DNA of 64,000 nt. Origin: Salvelinus alpinus (taxonomy: Eukaryota; Chordata; Actinopteri; Salmoniformes; Salmonidae). Made by a program: the position numbers and the translations under genes. The notes under the pieces were generated by a model. The model was not told the DNA's origin. It saw only the letters and a list, made by a program, of their open reading frames with translations, and made no database searches. Position 1 is the stretch's first letter. Each line of letters begins with the position of its first letter. Positions 11,938-29,084 of this stretch are shown here, piece after piece. The stretch covers positions 10,782,319 to 10,846,318 of the forward strand of contig NC_092094.1 of assembly GCF_045679555.1 (NCBI RefSeq), written 5' to 3'.

Positions 11938-12440
11938 TTATCGCCGTCGGATGAGCGATGTGTCGTCGCCGGGCCCGTTCCTGCCTGATCTCGATAACCA
12001 GACGATCCGAGGTATAATTGGCTGCAGGTATGGGCAGTTACCTCTGGTGAAGAATGCGTGCTGATTCAGGAACGTGTCTCCCTCAACAAAGTCGGAGACA
12101 ATCAGGTCGCAGGACGAGCACTTGTGCATCTATCTCCCAGCCAGGCGAACCGATCGGAGGGCAGCCTACCGGCCACCCCGTCTGAGCCTATGCAGCCGGG
12201 CAAACCGCGGAGTGTCTCGAGGGTCCAGTTCGGAGCGGGTCTCGGCTGTCGACTCAATGGAGGGAGCCGTTGTCTGAGCCGTTGTCTCACTCTCATGACA
12301 AAGGGGGAATCGTTGGAATGCGGAATGTTCCTGCCTCCGTTCGTAGCCTCCATCCACTTGATGAGGGGCCCCATGCTGGAGTCCCAGTATGGATCGATGC
12401 CTATGGGGACATACTTTCCGTTTCTAAAGACGATGTCTGG
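11938..12440 (-). pseudogene. BIR-domain (inhibitor-of-apoptosis-like) remnant
   Basis: The 11938-12129 segment shows CSSCDLIVSDFVEGD and then QHAFFTRGNCPYL, giving Cys-x2-Cys-x16-His-x7-Cys, which is the zinc-binding core of the BIR fold, together with the usual Gly-Asp before the helix and CPYL at the end. BIR proteins bind caspases or their activators; many DNA viruses carry them to block apoptosis. Further minus-strand coding-like sequence up to about 12440 has no recognised motif. Broken fossil within the block. Confidence 0.55.
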
Positions 12441-12539
12441 GTAGATCGTGGGACTGCCGGAGCGATCATGCTGGAAATTAATTTTTGCTCCACTTCGCTT
12501 CGGCCTGTGGGACCCTTAGTCCTTTTCGTTTTGTAAAAA

Positions 12540-12880
12540 AAATCTTATCCTGCTGAGGATACTTCTCAGTCTAGTACTGCGGTGCTCAAGACCCTCGGGT
12601 TGACATAAATAACTCGAGAGGCGGGTTCATAAAAACTGACCTAAAAACTTGTTTTGCAAACTAGGCAGCTTTACGGTCAAAAACTAGGTTCTGTCTGGCA
12701 TAAACTTGGTCCCAAAGCATCAAAACCATGTCCGTTGGGCAAAAAAACTTGTTCCCGAAACATCAAACTTCGGTCCGTTCTGCATAATTAAATAACCACG
12801 GCTTCCGCTGAACTAATATGTCTGACAAAAAAAGACAGCAGCCATCGAACAAACTAAGAGGACCGAAATAAAGCGGGGAA
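12540..12880. other. low-information interval
   Basis: AAAAACTTG/AAAACTAGG-like words recur between 12625 and 12760 without regular spacing. No gene is recognised. Confidence 0.3.
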
Positions 12881-13980
12881 GATCGACGACGAGCAACGCG
12901 CCGGCAATGGAGACCGAACACAATTACTAATACGTCGCTATGGTCCCCTACTTCGATGCCATATCGGTGGCCCAGTATCGGCAGCTGAAACAGGCGGTAG
13001 TGGACATGCAGACTTAGGCCCAGTCTCTGGAGTTGCAAGACGCCGACCCCGAGACGGCATGACGGCACGACATGATGATCTGCAGCTCCAGCGTCGAGGA
13101 GATGAGGACAGTCCTGGAAGATCTAGGACACCTCAACGTCTTGACGCACGCAATGCCCAACGAAACACACGGCCTCCGCTGAAGAACCGCGCAGACTACC
13201 CGCTCGATCCGTGCGGGCCGAGGCTGTTGCTCTGTCAGATAGAGTCTGTTTCACCAGCGTTCCTCTGCACCAGTTGAAAACTAGGACCCCCGGCTCTGAA
13301 CTGAACAGGTCCCTGGAGAATCTCGACGCTGCGAATTTTGAGAAGTTTAAAAATTACCTCAACGACTTCAGGAGACCTAACGCCACAGAGCTAGGCGTCG
13401 TTTCTTGCTCTCGGCTTGAAGGCAGCCGGCTGGACATCTGCGATCGGCTGGTATCCAGGTTTTTATCGCAAGCCGTCCCTGTGAGTGTGTGGGTGCTCAG
13501 AGAGATAGGTTCCCTGAAAGCGGCTGTGGTGGAGAAGATCCTTGTCTCCCCCAGCAAGCTCAACCTCATCCTGGTCGCGATTGCGGATGGCCTGAACAAG
13601 ACTTCCACGCTTTGGGGGACATCTTCAAGGGCAACTTTGACGAGGCGATTCGTAAGAGAAAGATGAGGATTCTCGAGACGGGCCTCGGCTCCATCAAGAG
13701 CAAAGATGCGCTGAAAACCTTTGAGGCGCTGATTGCGATCCTGCAGCGTCAACGGTCTCTGATCACGCTGGGCAAAAAGCTGCAGCACCAACAGCATAGC
13801 ATCTTGTATGCTTAAAAAAACCACAAACCCGTTGTTTGATCTCTACAAGAAGTTACACGAGGACTGCTTGAAGAAGAGCCCTTCCTCGAGACCCGAAGTC
13901 CTCCAGCGGGGTCCGACGGCCTTCACCTTCGTGAGGGGGGGCTTCTCGTCGACCCGCCCCGAAAAGGACGACTAACCCAT
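12881..13980 (+). pseudogene. pyrin-like death-fold remnant with helical downstream segments
   Basis: Within 13211-13666 the residues ENLDAANFEKFKNYLNDF, then CSRLEGSRLDICDRLV and WVLREI follow the helix pattern of a pyrin (PYD) domain (Leu-x2-Leu...Phe-x-Lys-Phe-Lys-x2-Leu, then R-x-R/S-L-D-x2-D-x-L). PYDs nucleate NLRP-ASC inflammasomes. Neighbouring plus-strand segments before (about 12940-13200) and after (to 13974, ending in a basic/acidic tail) also look coding and mainly helical but have no named motif. Broken fossil; the length of the original gene is not known. Confidence 0.45.
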
Positions 13981-14110
13981 GACCCCCCCATGATGTGATG
14001 CGCCTGCAGACCGTACAAACGAATCGTATCACCGAGGTTGCAGAGTACATAGACCCACTGACCCACTGAACAATTAAAATCTGTCGAAATGAATACGGTC
14101 TACATGTACA

Positions 14111-15569
14111 TTAACCTCTCTAGGGTATGTGGGACGGTAGCATCCCACCTCGTCAACAGCCAGTGAAACTGCAGGGCGCCAAATTCAAAACAACAGAAAT
14201 CCCATAATTTAAATTCCTCAAACATACAAGTATTTTACACCATTTTCAAGATACACTTGTTGTAAATCCAGCCAAAGTGTACGATTTCAAAAAGGTTTTA
14301 CGACGAAAGCACACCAAACGATTATGTTAGGTATGAGCCAAGTCACAGAAAAAGACAGCCATTTTTCCAGCTAAAGAGAGCAGTAACAAAAAGCAGAAAT
14401 AGAGATAAAATGAATCACTAACCTTTGATAATCTTCATCAGATGACACTCATAGGACTTCATGTTACACAATACATGTATTTTTTGTTCGGTAAAGTTCA
14501 TATTTATATCCAAAAATCTGAGTTTAGGCAAGACGCTACTGTATCATTTGGCAAAAAGCCTGAGAAAATGCAGAGCGCCAAATTCAAATTAATTACTATG
14601 AAAATTACTATAAAATCAAACTTTCATTAAATCACACATGAAAGATACCAAATTAAAGCCACACTGGTTGTGAATCCAGCCAACATGTCAGAATTCAAAT
14701 AGGCTTTTCAGCGAAAGCATACGATGCTATTATCTGAGCCTAGCACCATAGTAAACAAAAGAGAGAACATTTCAACCCTGCAGGCGCGACACAAAACGCA
14801 GAAATAAAAATATAATTCATGCCTTACCTTTGACAAGCTTCTGTTGTTGGTACTCCAATATGTCCCATAAACATCACAAATTGTCCTTTTATTCGATTAA
14901 TTCCGTAGATAAATATCCAAAATGTCCATTTATTTGGCGCCCTTGATCCAGAAAAACACCGGTTCATACTTGCTCAAACGTGACGACAAAATATCTCAAA
15001 GGTTACCTGTAAACTTTGCCAAAAAATGTCAAACTACTTTTGTAATACAACTTTAGGTATTTCTTAACGTTAATAATTGATCAAATTGAAGATGGGATGA
15101 TATGTGTTCAATACAGGATTAAAACGAAATGTAGCATGCCTTCTGTTTGATTGAAGCGCATGTCCAGGACACCTGGAGTGCCTCAACTTCAAGATGGCCG
15201 TATTTCTTCATTACACAAAGGAATAACCTCAACCTATTTCTCAGGACTGTTGACATCTAGTGGAAGCCGTAGGAACTGCAAGCAATTCGCTAAGAAATCT
15301 GGTTTCCCAATGAAAACTAATTGAAAAGACAGTGACCTCAACAAAAAAAAAGATCTGAATGGTTTGTCCTCGGGGTTTCGCCTGCTAAATAAGTTCTGTT
15401 ATACTCACAGACATGATTCAAACAGTTTTAGAAACTTCAGAGTGTTTCCTATCCAACTCTACTAATAATATGCATATCTTATCTCCTGGGGATGAGTAAC
15501 TGGCAGTTGAATTTGGGTATGCTTTTCATCCAAACGTGAAAATGCTGCCCCCTACCCTAGAGAAGTTAA
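14111..15569. mobile_element. non-autonomous piggyBac-type transposon
   Basis: The ends are TTAA sites with inverted termini: TTAACCTCTCTAGGGTA on the left and the complement of TTAACTTCTCTAGGGTA on the right, differing at one base. TTAA target duplication is diagnostic of piggyBac-like elements. No transposase is seen. The interior contains a diverged direct duplication of about 400 bp (14165-14440 resembles 14565-14830; shared words include AGCGCCAAATTCAAA and AATCCAGCCAA). Inserted in the fossil block. Confidence 0.85.
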
Positions 15570-15802
15570 GCTTCAAGTCTCTCAAAGATTGCTCTGCGTA
15601 AGAATATAAGAACATTGAATTGAGATTAAGCCTGTTGTCATTAAGACTGTTGTCAAGACTAGACTGTTGTAGATGTGCAGTGATATGAATAAAACTGGTC
15701 GTCTTTATTATTTATTGTAATAAAAAGCATAAGTTTTGAAAGAATAGGTCGAGCTAATTTTACCTTCGACCATTTTACAGACCAATTTAATTCGAACGAT
15801 TG
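15570..15802. other. AT-rich interval
   Basis: No gene. Minus-strand AATAAA-like motifs near 15717 could end the nuclease remnant to the right. Confidence 0.25.
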
Positions 15803-16490
15803 CTACAAATTATAAGCCCTCTCCAGAGCCAGCAGCACTATCTTGAACACGGAGCCTATCACATAGCGGTTCAGCTCCTCCAGCTCGGTCTGCAGTTTTT
15901 TGCAATGGGAGATCGTGTAGACGTGGTACTCCACGGGAGAAGCGGTGTAGTCCCTGAAAATCAGAAGGGCCTTATCGTTGAGCTTCCAGTCCGAGGCAGG
16001 AGGCGGGGGGATTTTTGCCGTGAGGAGTTTTGGCAACATCATCAGGTAACCCTGCACCTGAAGACTGTATGTGCTATTCGGGTCCACCAAGGCCTCTCCG
16101 TCGGCTCCCTTCTTGTAAGCGCGGCCTACCATCGTTCCCACAGTGCCCTTGTTCTCCACCACAAAGACGTGCTCCAGCCCGGTCCTCTTCTTGACCAGCA
16201 TCATGCAGTCTATATGTCCGAGCATGAACCATCATTCGACCAGCACCTGGGGTTCGGCGGACACCTTCCAGGAGGGCTTGAACTGGTGTTTTTCAGAATG
16301 TGGTTAACAAACTGAGGCCAGTCGATGTTGTCCCTGTGCCTTATGTCGAATGTGGGGTCTTTCACCCGCTTCCCTCCTGCTTCATCTGCAGTATGTCCTC
16401 GCTGGACATTTTCATACCCTCTCTCTCAATTCTGCCGGTCATGCCATAAAAGTGGTCGCTGTCCTCGTAGATGAGATCTGCCCACTCGGG
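15803..16490 (-). pseudogene. PD-(D/E)XK nuclease remnant (RecB/Cas4-like motifs)
   Basis: The 15803-16225 piece, one of the longest open pieces of the block, has GHID, then VVENKGT about 18 residues later (the Glu-x-Lys of the PD-(D/E)XK fold), then STYSLQVQGYLMML with the Gln-x3-Tyr motif used by RecB-, Cas4- and lambda-exonuclease-like enzymes. These cut or resect DNA ends for recombination or replication; large DNA viruses often encode one. Coding-like minus-strand sequence continues upstream to about 16490 with no named motif. The N-terminal part is broken. This is the best evidence that the block derives from a replicating DNA element rather than only from host immune genes. Confidence 0.55.
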
Positions 16491-16564
16491 TTCATATTAG
16501 AGACTGGGTCTCCGATGAGCGCCCGAGGTGCCCAAGGCTGCTTCCTGTGTTCTTCCTCCTACAG

Positions 16565-16602
16565 CTGTAAAACATCACACACGCCTATTGTCTCCCAGAC
16601 AG
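16565..16602 (+). CDS. possible upstream lsp1 exon
   Basis: A 38-nt stretch lies between a strong acceptor (CTTCCTCCTACAG) and GTAACA. Its end phase is compatible with the following lsp1-like exon at 17574. The peptide was not recognised, so this is only a candidate; it would place the boundary between the fossil block and lsp1 at about 16500-16560. Confidence 0.2.
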
Positions 16603-16762
16603 GTAACACACTGGAGCGTTACACTGCTGTAGTTCAGGTGAGACCTACAGGACAGTAATAAGACTCAATGCTACACACACTGTATAAATAGAGGACATGG
16701 TATTACATCACACTGTCATTAGGTCTACACTTCATGTTATTGGATGTCAAATATGGCATCAC

Positions 16763-16922
16763 AGGAGGTTGGTGGCACCTTAAATGGAGAGGACAAGCTC
16801 GTGGTAATGGCTGGAGCGGAATGGGTGGAATGGTATCAAGTACAGTACATCAAACACATTCCACTGGGGCCGTTCCAGCCATTATTATGAGCTGTCCTCC
16901 CCTCAGCAGCCTCCTGTGTATG
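16763..16922. mobile_element. fold-back MITE
   Basis: Ends ACAGGAGGTTGGTGGCACC and the near-inverse GAGGCTGCTGAGGGGAGGAC (reverse strand) enclose an inverted core with GGTAATGGCTGGA/TCCAGCCATTA. The same family recurs at 32425-32600 and a relative at 24443-24645. Confidence 0.7.
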
Positions 16923-17049
16923 GCATCCTCAAAAGGATTATGTAAGCAGTGGGCACACAGCGCTTCACAGGTCAAAATCAAATAAAGTAGAGTGACTGGG
17001 AAAAGTGAAACATGTTAGGTGATTGTACCTGTACTGTATGCTAACAGTG

Positions 17050-17258
17050 GCGCTCCCGAGTGGCGCAGCAGTCTAAGGCACTGCATCTCAGTGTTAGAGG
17101 CGTCACTATAGACACCCTGGTTCGAATCCAGGCTGTATCACAACCGGCTGTGATTAAGAGTCCCATAGGGCGGCGCACAATTGGCCCAGCGTCGTCCGTG
17201 TTTGTTCATAACTGACTTGCCTATTTAAATGAAGGTTAAAATTAAATTAAAAAGTTGT
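17050..17258 (+). mobile_element. tRNA-derived SINE, second salmonid family
   Basis: Begins GCTCCCGAGTGGCGCAGC with a tRNA-like A box, then GGTTCGAATCCAGGCTG as B box, body GGGCGGCGCACAATTGGCCC, and the tail ATAACTGACTTGCCTATTTAAAT. A second, internally deleted copy is at 53018. Confidence 0.85.
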
Positions 17259-17573
17259 TATATTGACACAAGGTTCCTTATTTTGTCATACCCGTGGTAT
17301 ACGGTCTGATATACCATGGCTTTCAGCCAATCAGCATTCAGACCTTGAACCACCCAGTTTTTAAGTTTATCCTATCCTATATGGTTGTGGACACATTGTG
17401 GACATGGAATAAAGATGCTATCAGGCAAGATGTTCAATACCTTTTTGGCTCCCATTCCCTTGTTTTTATTAAATGTGGCATCCGCCTAAATAAGAATGTA
17501 TTGTTAGCTGTCTCGTCTGGTTAAAAAAAAGTTCAATAAACTCCTGATAAAATGTCTACTTTCCTATCCACAG

Positions 17574-23634
<6,061 letters not shown>

Positions 23635-23704
23635 CAATACAAAGGAAAAACCCTGAGGAAGAAGCCCCAACTGATGAAATGCAAGACTCTACTATGTGTA
23701 TTCA

Positions 23705-23892
23705 TAACACAAAATATCTCCATAACAACCACACACAATATATCTCCATAACAACCACACACAAAATATCTCCATAACAACCACACACAAAATATCTCCA
23801 TTACAACCACACACAAAATATCTCCATAACAACCACACACAAAATATCTCCATAACAACCACACACAAAATATCTCCATAACAACCACACAG
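23705..23892. repeat. 25-bp minisatellite, about 7.5 copies
   Basis: Unit AACCACACACAAAATATCTC plus CATAAC is repeated almost perfectly, about 70 bp after the candidate lsp1 stop. One unit has CCATTAC in place of CCATAAC. Confidence 0.95.
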
Positions 23893-24442
23893 GGTTCACG
23901 TTAGGTTTTAGGGGGAGGGAGTACAGGTTATTCATTTTGGTTGGTATTAGAGTTGAGATCCTCACGTTTAAATCATTAATTGATGTCAATGGGAGACATG
24001 CGCCATAATTTGAATACCATCTCAAAATACATATTTGTACTGTATTTAAAGCCCTTTATATTATGTGGTATTTCAGATTCTTTATGAAACAGCGTTTGCA
24101 CAATCCCTTGTACGTCCTAATAGAATCAATGCTGTGAAAATGAAATTTGATCAACCACATTTGTAGGAAATAAATGTATGTTTGTAATTAAATATATTTT
24201 AACCCCACCCCTTTGGCTTGACTTAATTTCTTTGATAAAGAAAATCAATTCAAATAATAGATATGAAACCTTCAAAATAATTCAAAAAAGTTTAAATGTT
24301 ATCCAAAACGTAATGTGTCTTCTGAAGAGATACAGTAATAATTTAAATAGGTAATGTAACTGTCCAAATAGCCATAGTGAAGTGAAAGCTCCCAGTTGCA
24401 TAAGGTTGACATTATCGGGCAGTCTGATCACATACTACCTAC
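23893..24442. other. AT-rich intergenic DNA
   Basis: No feature recognised. Confidence 0.4.
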
Positions 24443-24645
24443 ACCAGACGAGGCTGGTGGGAGGAGCTATAGGAGGACGGGCTCATTGTAATGGCTGGAA
24501 TGTGTTTGTAATGTTTGTAGTTGCAATGGAATGTCATTGTAATGGTCAAACATGTAGTTTCCATGTGTTTGATACCTTTCCATTTATTCCATTCCAGCCA
24601 TTACAACGAGCCTGTCCCATAGCTCCTCCCATCAGCCTCGTCTGA
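24443..24645. mobile_element. fold-back MITE
   Basis: Long inverted repeat: CAGACGAGGCTGGTGGGAGG at the left and its complement CTCCCATCAGCCTCGTCTG at the right, with GTAATGGCTGGAAT inverted near the centre. The two arms can pair over roughly 60 bp. Confidence 0.8.
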
Positions 24646-24649
24646 CATA

Positions 24650-25171
24650 CACTGAGTGTACAAAACATTAGGAACACCTTCCTAATATTGAGTTGCTCCC
24701 CCTTTTGCCCTAAGAACAGCCTCAGTTTGTCGGGGCTCTACAAGGTGTCGAAAGCGTTCCACAGAGATGCTGTCCCATGTTGACTCCAATGCTTCCCACT
24801 GTTGTGTCAAGTTGACTGCATGTCCTTTGGGTGGTGGAACATTCTTGATACACACGGGAAACTTTGAGCGTGAAAAACCCAGCAGCATTGCAGTTCTTGA
24901 CACAAACCGGTCCGCCTGGCACTTACTACCACACCCCGTTCAAATGTACTTAAATCTTTTGTCTTCCCATTCACCCTCTGAATGGCACACATAGACAATC
25001 CATGTCCCAATTGTATCAAGGCTTTAACCTGTCTCCTCCCCCTTCATCTACACTGATTGAGGTGGATTAAACAAGTGACATCAATAAGGGATCAGAGCTT
25101 TCACCTGGATTCACCTGGTCAGTGTATGTCATGGAAAGAGCAGACGTTCCTAATATTTTGTAAACTCAGTG
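24650..25171. mobile_element. Tc1/mariner-type MITE flanked by TA
   Basis: The left end CACTGAGTGTACAAAACATT is the inverse of the right end with few changes (AATATTTTGTAAACTCAGTG), and TA lies on both sides (24648-24649, 25172-25173). No transposase. A second, partly eroded copy is in dnm1l at 37760-38213. Confidence 0.8.
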
Positions 25172-25507
25172 TATATGTCATATTCACATTATTCAGACAT
25201 ACAGTAGGCCTATGTACGGGGTATTATAGTTATGAATTAGCAGTAAACACTATAACAGATTTCTTTTAGATGTCTTCACATTTTGTACTCAATTTGGGGA
25301 AATGACAAAAATGTGTATTATTGCATCACAGCTGTTTTATCCTCCCTAATATACTTTCATTTGACTGATACTTTGGTGTTGTCTTGCTCCCGCTAAGCTG
25401 GATCTGGGCTGATGATCCTATACATACTTTACTTATTTTAGGAGTACGGTGTCCATATTCGTACTGCCACCTAGTCATAAGAAGGCTGTCCTAATATAGA
25501 CACCATA

Positions 25508-26335
25508 TAAACTTAGCAAAAAAAGAAGCGGCCCCTTTTCAGGACCCTGTCTTTCAAAGATAATTCGTAAAAATCCAAATAACTTCACAGATCTTCATTG
25601 TAAAGGGTTTAAATACCGTTTCCCATGCTTGTTCAATGAACCATAAACAATTAATGAACATGCACCTGTGGAACGGTCGTTAAGACACTAACAGCTTACA
25701 GACGGTAGGCAATTAAGGTCACAGTTATGAAAACTTAGGACACTAAAGAGGCCTTTCTACTGACTCTGAAAAACACCAAAAGAAAGATGCCCAGGGTTCC
25801 TGCTCATCTGCGTGAACGTGCCTTAGGCATGCTGCAAGGAGGCATGAGGACTGCAGATGTAGCCAGGGCAATAAATTGCAATGTCCGTACTGTGAGATGC
25901 CTAAGACAGCGCTACAGGGAGACAGGACGGACAGCTGATCGTCCACGCAGTGGCAGACCACGTGTAACAACACCTGCACAAGATCCGAACATCACACCTG
26001 CGGGACAGGTACAGGATGGCAACAACAACTGCCCGAGTTACACCAGGAACGCACAATCCCTCCATCAGGGGCTCAGACTGTCCGCAATTGGCTGAGAGAG
26101 GCTGGACTGAGGGCTTGTAGGTAACAACGTCGCCTATGGGCACATACCCACCGTCGCTGGACCAGACAGGCCTGGCAAAAAGTTATCTTCACTGACGAGT
26201 CGCGGTTTTGTCTCTCTAGGGCTGATGGTCGAATTCACGTTTATTGTCGAAGGCCTGAACTCTGGAGCGGAATCGATTTGGAGGTGGAGGGTCCGTCATG
26301 GTCTGGGGCGGTGTGTCACAGCATCATCAGACGAG
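25508..26335 (+). mobile_element. Tc1-like transposon, 5' two-thirds
   Basis: The left inverted repeat (AAACTTAGCAAAAAAAGAAG) is followed by a transposase start at 25787: residues MPRVPAHLRERALGMLQGGM, then DVARAINCNVRTVRCLRQRY, the paired helix-turn-helix DNA-binding domain of Tc1 transposases, then the basic GRPRVTT linker. The catalytic part is frameshifted and the element stops abruptly after GCATCATC, where LINE sequence begins. The same family, with both ends, is at 42820-45098. Confidence 0.85.
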
Positions 26336-27575
26336 CGGCGGAGCCAGTGTAGTATGATTCAATCTGACCCTTTGACTGTTTGATGGTTCGTTGGACGGCA
26401 TAACGGGATTTCTTATAAGCTTCCAGGTTAGAGTCCTGCTCCTTGAAAGCGGCAGCTCTACCCTTTAGCTCAGTGCGGATGTTGCCTGTAATCCATGGGT
26501 TCTGGTTGGGGTTTGTGCATAAGGTCACGGTGGGGACAACGTCATCAATGCACTTATTGATGAAGCCAGTGACTGATGTGGTGTACTCCTAAATGCCGTC
26601 GGTAGAATCCCCGAACATATTCCAGTCCGTGCTAGCAAAGAAGTCCTGTATTTAGCATCTGCTTCATCTGACTACTTTTTTATAGACTCACTGGTGCTTC
26701 CTGCTTTAGCTTTTGCTTGTAAGCTGGAAACAGGAGGATAAAATGATGGTCAGATTTGCCAAATGGAGGGTGAGGGAGAGCTTTTTATGCATCTCTGTGT
26801 GTGGAGTAAAGGTGGTCCAGAGTTCTTTTCCCACATTGCACATTTTTTCCCACGTGCACATTTAACATGCTGGTAGAAATGAGGTAAAACGGATTTCAGT
26901 TTCCCTGCATTAAAGTCCCCGGCAACTAGGTGTGCCGCCTCTGGATGAGCGTTTTCCTGTTTGCTTATGGCTCATTGAGTGCGGTCTTAGTGTCAGCATC
27001 GGTTTGTGGTGGTATATAGACAGCTACGAAAAATACAGATGAAAACTCTCTTGGTAAATAGTGTAGTATACAGCTTATCATGAGATACTCTACCTCAGGC
27101 GAGCAAAACCTTGAGACTTCCTTAGTTTTCGTGCATCAGCTGTTGTTTACAAATATACATAGACCGCCACCCCTTGTCTTACCAAAGGCCGTTGTTCTAT
27201 CCTGCCAAAAAAGCTTACAACCCGCCAGCTGTATGTTATTCATGTCTTCGTTCAGCCGCGACTCGTGAAACATAAGATATTACAGTTTTTAATGTCCCGT
27301 TGTTAGGATATACGTGATCGTAGTTTGTCTATTGTATTATGATTGATTGTACGTTGGCTAATAGGACCGATGGTAAAGGTAGATTACCCTCTCGGCGTCG
27401 GATCCTAACAAGGCACCCGGTCCTTCGTCCCCGATACCTCCGTCTCTTTCTCCTGTGAATGACAGGTATGATGGCCTTGTCGGGCATCTGAAGTAAATCC
27501 TTCAGACCCCCGAAAAAGTATTCCTCCAGTACGGGGTGAGTAATCTCTGCCCTGATATCTAGAAACTCTATTTAG
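26336..27575 (-). mobile_element. non-LTR retrotransposon (LINE) remnant, central part
   Basis: Minus-strand reading contains NPWITGNIRTELKGRAAAFK and SRYAVQRTIKQSKGQIESYY, the region between endonuclease and reverse transcriptase of teleost LINEs. Further upstream (27000-27400) it resembles the endonuclease part but is badly degraded. It matches the same LINE family as 48580-49700. Truncated at both ends. Confidence 0.65.
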
Positions 27576-27579
27576 CTCT

Positions 27580-28489
27580 ATTCAGTAGCACAATTGGTTA
27601 CGGGATCGTAAAACGGCAGCCATCTCCTTCAGCGCCATTCTCATGTCCTCTCAAGTTGGGCTTGACTTCAGTTTTGATCCATGAGGATGTAAAGGGCTTA
27701 GTGTATAACACGGCTAATGGAAATAAGAACAATCCAGGAAAAGTGTGACTAAAGCAAGAAATGTACACCTTTTTTGAGAATGTCCTATTTATGTTGTTGT
27801 TGTAATAATTGCTAATCATTCATTGTATTTTAAAGGTTAATGTTTTCAAATTATATTTGCATCATTTTGAAACACCATTGAAAAGTAACATTAGATGATA
27901 TTTGCAGTATATTGCAAGTTGAGATGAAAAGTAAAAGACCCATCTGTCTAAAATACAGCATACTTCACTGATTTATACCACAATAAAATCCTGTACTAGG
28001 CTTCTAATTAACATAAAGTGCTATACTCACTGATGTTTCACTGTGGCATTCTGAATATGAGGTAGTATCTGTCTCTGAATGGTCCTTGAGTAAATGGAGA
28101 GTACTGTAAGTAACTCCTATAATTTTAAGGACTGTCTCATTTGAAGCTTGTTCATTGTCCCTGCTACAGCAATAAAATAAATATAACAATGTTGAGAATG
28201 TCTTGTGATTTGTTTTAATGTTTTGTCTTTCAAGAGATTTAAAAAACAATATTTGGATGGATGAAAAGTTGACAGACCTGTGCCGATTTTCATGGAGGGG
28301 AGTGTAGGGTAAGAATTTCAACAAAACCTTGTGTGTAAAGTGCTTGCGTGTGTGCATGAGTATTGCCTTCTGATATGTTGGGGTTCAATTGTCTAAGGTT
28401 CTAACAATAGCTGGACAACCATAGGGCAGTGTAGTCACATGAGTAGGAAGGGAACACGCTATGTAGACTTGATGGCCAAACCTAAACCT
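27580..28489. other. intergenic DNA upstream of tnnt3
   Basis: AT-rich and largely unique, no gene or transposon recognised. If 28490-28568 is the first tnnt3 exon, the core promoter lies at the right end; no clear TATA or MEF2 box was seen there. Confidence 0.35.
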
Positions 28490-28568
28490 GTTTGGATTCT
28501 GAACCCCAAAGAATTGCAGCCTCTGTATCGGTATCCCTCTTCTCCCTCTATCTCTGCCTTGGGCTCAG
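28490..28568 (+). other. tnnt3: candidate non-coding first exon of tnnt3
   Basis: Sequence ending CTGCCTTGGGCTCAG followed by GTAAGG is a strong donor, about 2.8 kb before the start-codon exon. Vertebrate troponin T genes have a short untranslated first exon and a long first intron, which fits. The 5' limit is a guess. Confidence 0.35.
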
Positions 28569-29084
28569 GTAAGGGATATTACTTCATACTAACATACCTC
28601 TATACATAACTGCTTTGGTATTCATCACAGACATACCGTTACATTGCCTTGAAATCAAATCAACTTTTGATGGTTCTTTGCTTGAAGATGATTGGTTTTC
28701 TGCTGCAATATATTATAGGCTAAATGGGATGGCTATTAACTATTGACTTAATGAACTGAATTGTGAATACCGTTTAGAAAGACAATGAAGCAATGTTAAG
28801 GAAATAGTCAAATGATAATAACAAAATCCTCTGAATGGTCAGAAAAGTTGCAGACAATTTATTCTCTCTACAACTGAGCCTAGGGGAAGGGGGGGGGGGG
28901 CTTCACCCAATTAGTTAATTCTTTATTTGAAGTGTACGTACACAAGGACTTCATAACACTTTCAACAATTCTACTGCTTATGTATGTGTTATGTATGTGT
29001 TATGAATGTGTTATGAATGTGTTATAATTACCTACATTTTTATTATGACCAATATTTAGACTTTTTTTTATATACAACAACAGA

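Larger units (their letters stand above)
660..16500. mobile_element. decayed virus-like or captured-immune-gene block (fossil)
   Basis: About 15.8 kb with short coding-looking segments packed on both strands and few introns, unlike the intron-rich, repeat-filled DNA to the right. The parts resemble, from left to right, RING plus SPRY, a dsRNA-binding motif, a tail-anchored segment, unrecognised structural-looking segments with internal duplication, CARD-like segments, a BIR fold, a pyrin-like domain and a PD-(D/E)XK nuclease. No polymerase, integrase or capsid family was recognised, so the family is not assigned; a DNA-virus-like element is the favoured inference because it would explain compact two-strand coding plus many host-signalling mimics. 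The block is broken throughout, with several breaks in nearly every part. It is older than the hAT and piggyBac elements inserted in it. Ends are approximate and no terminal repeats were found. Confidence 0.45.

Noticed and set aside
16350-16658. 102-residue plus-strand frame across the block boundary
   Set aside because: It mixes the antisense of the nuclease remnant with intron sequence; no motif.
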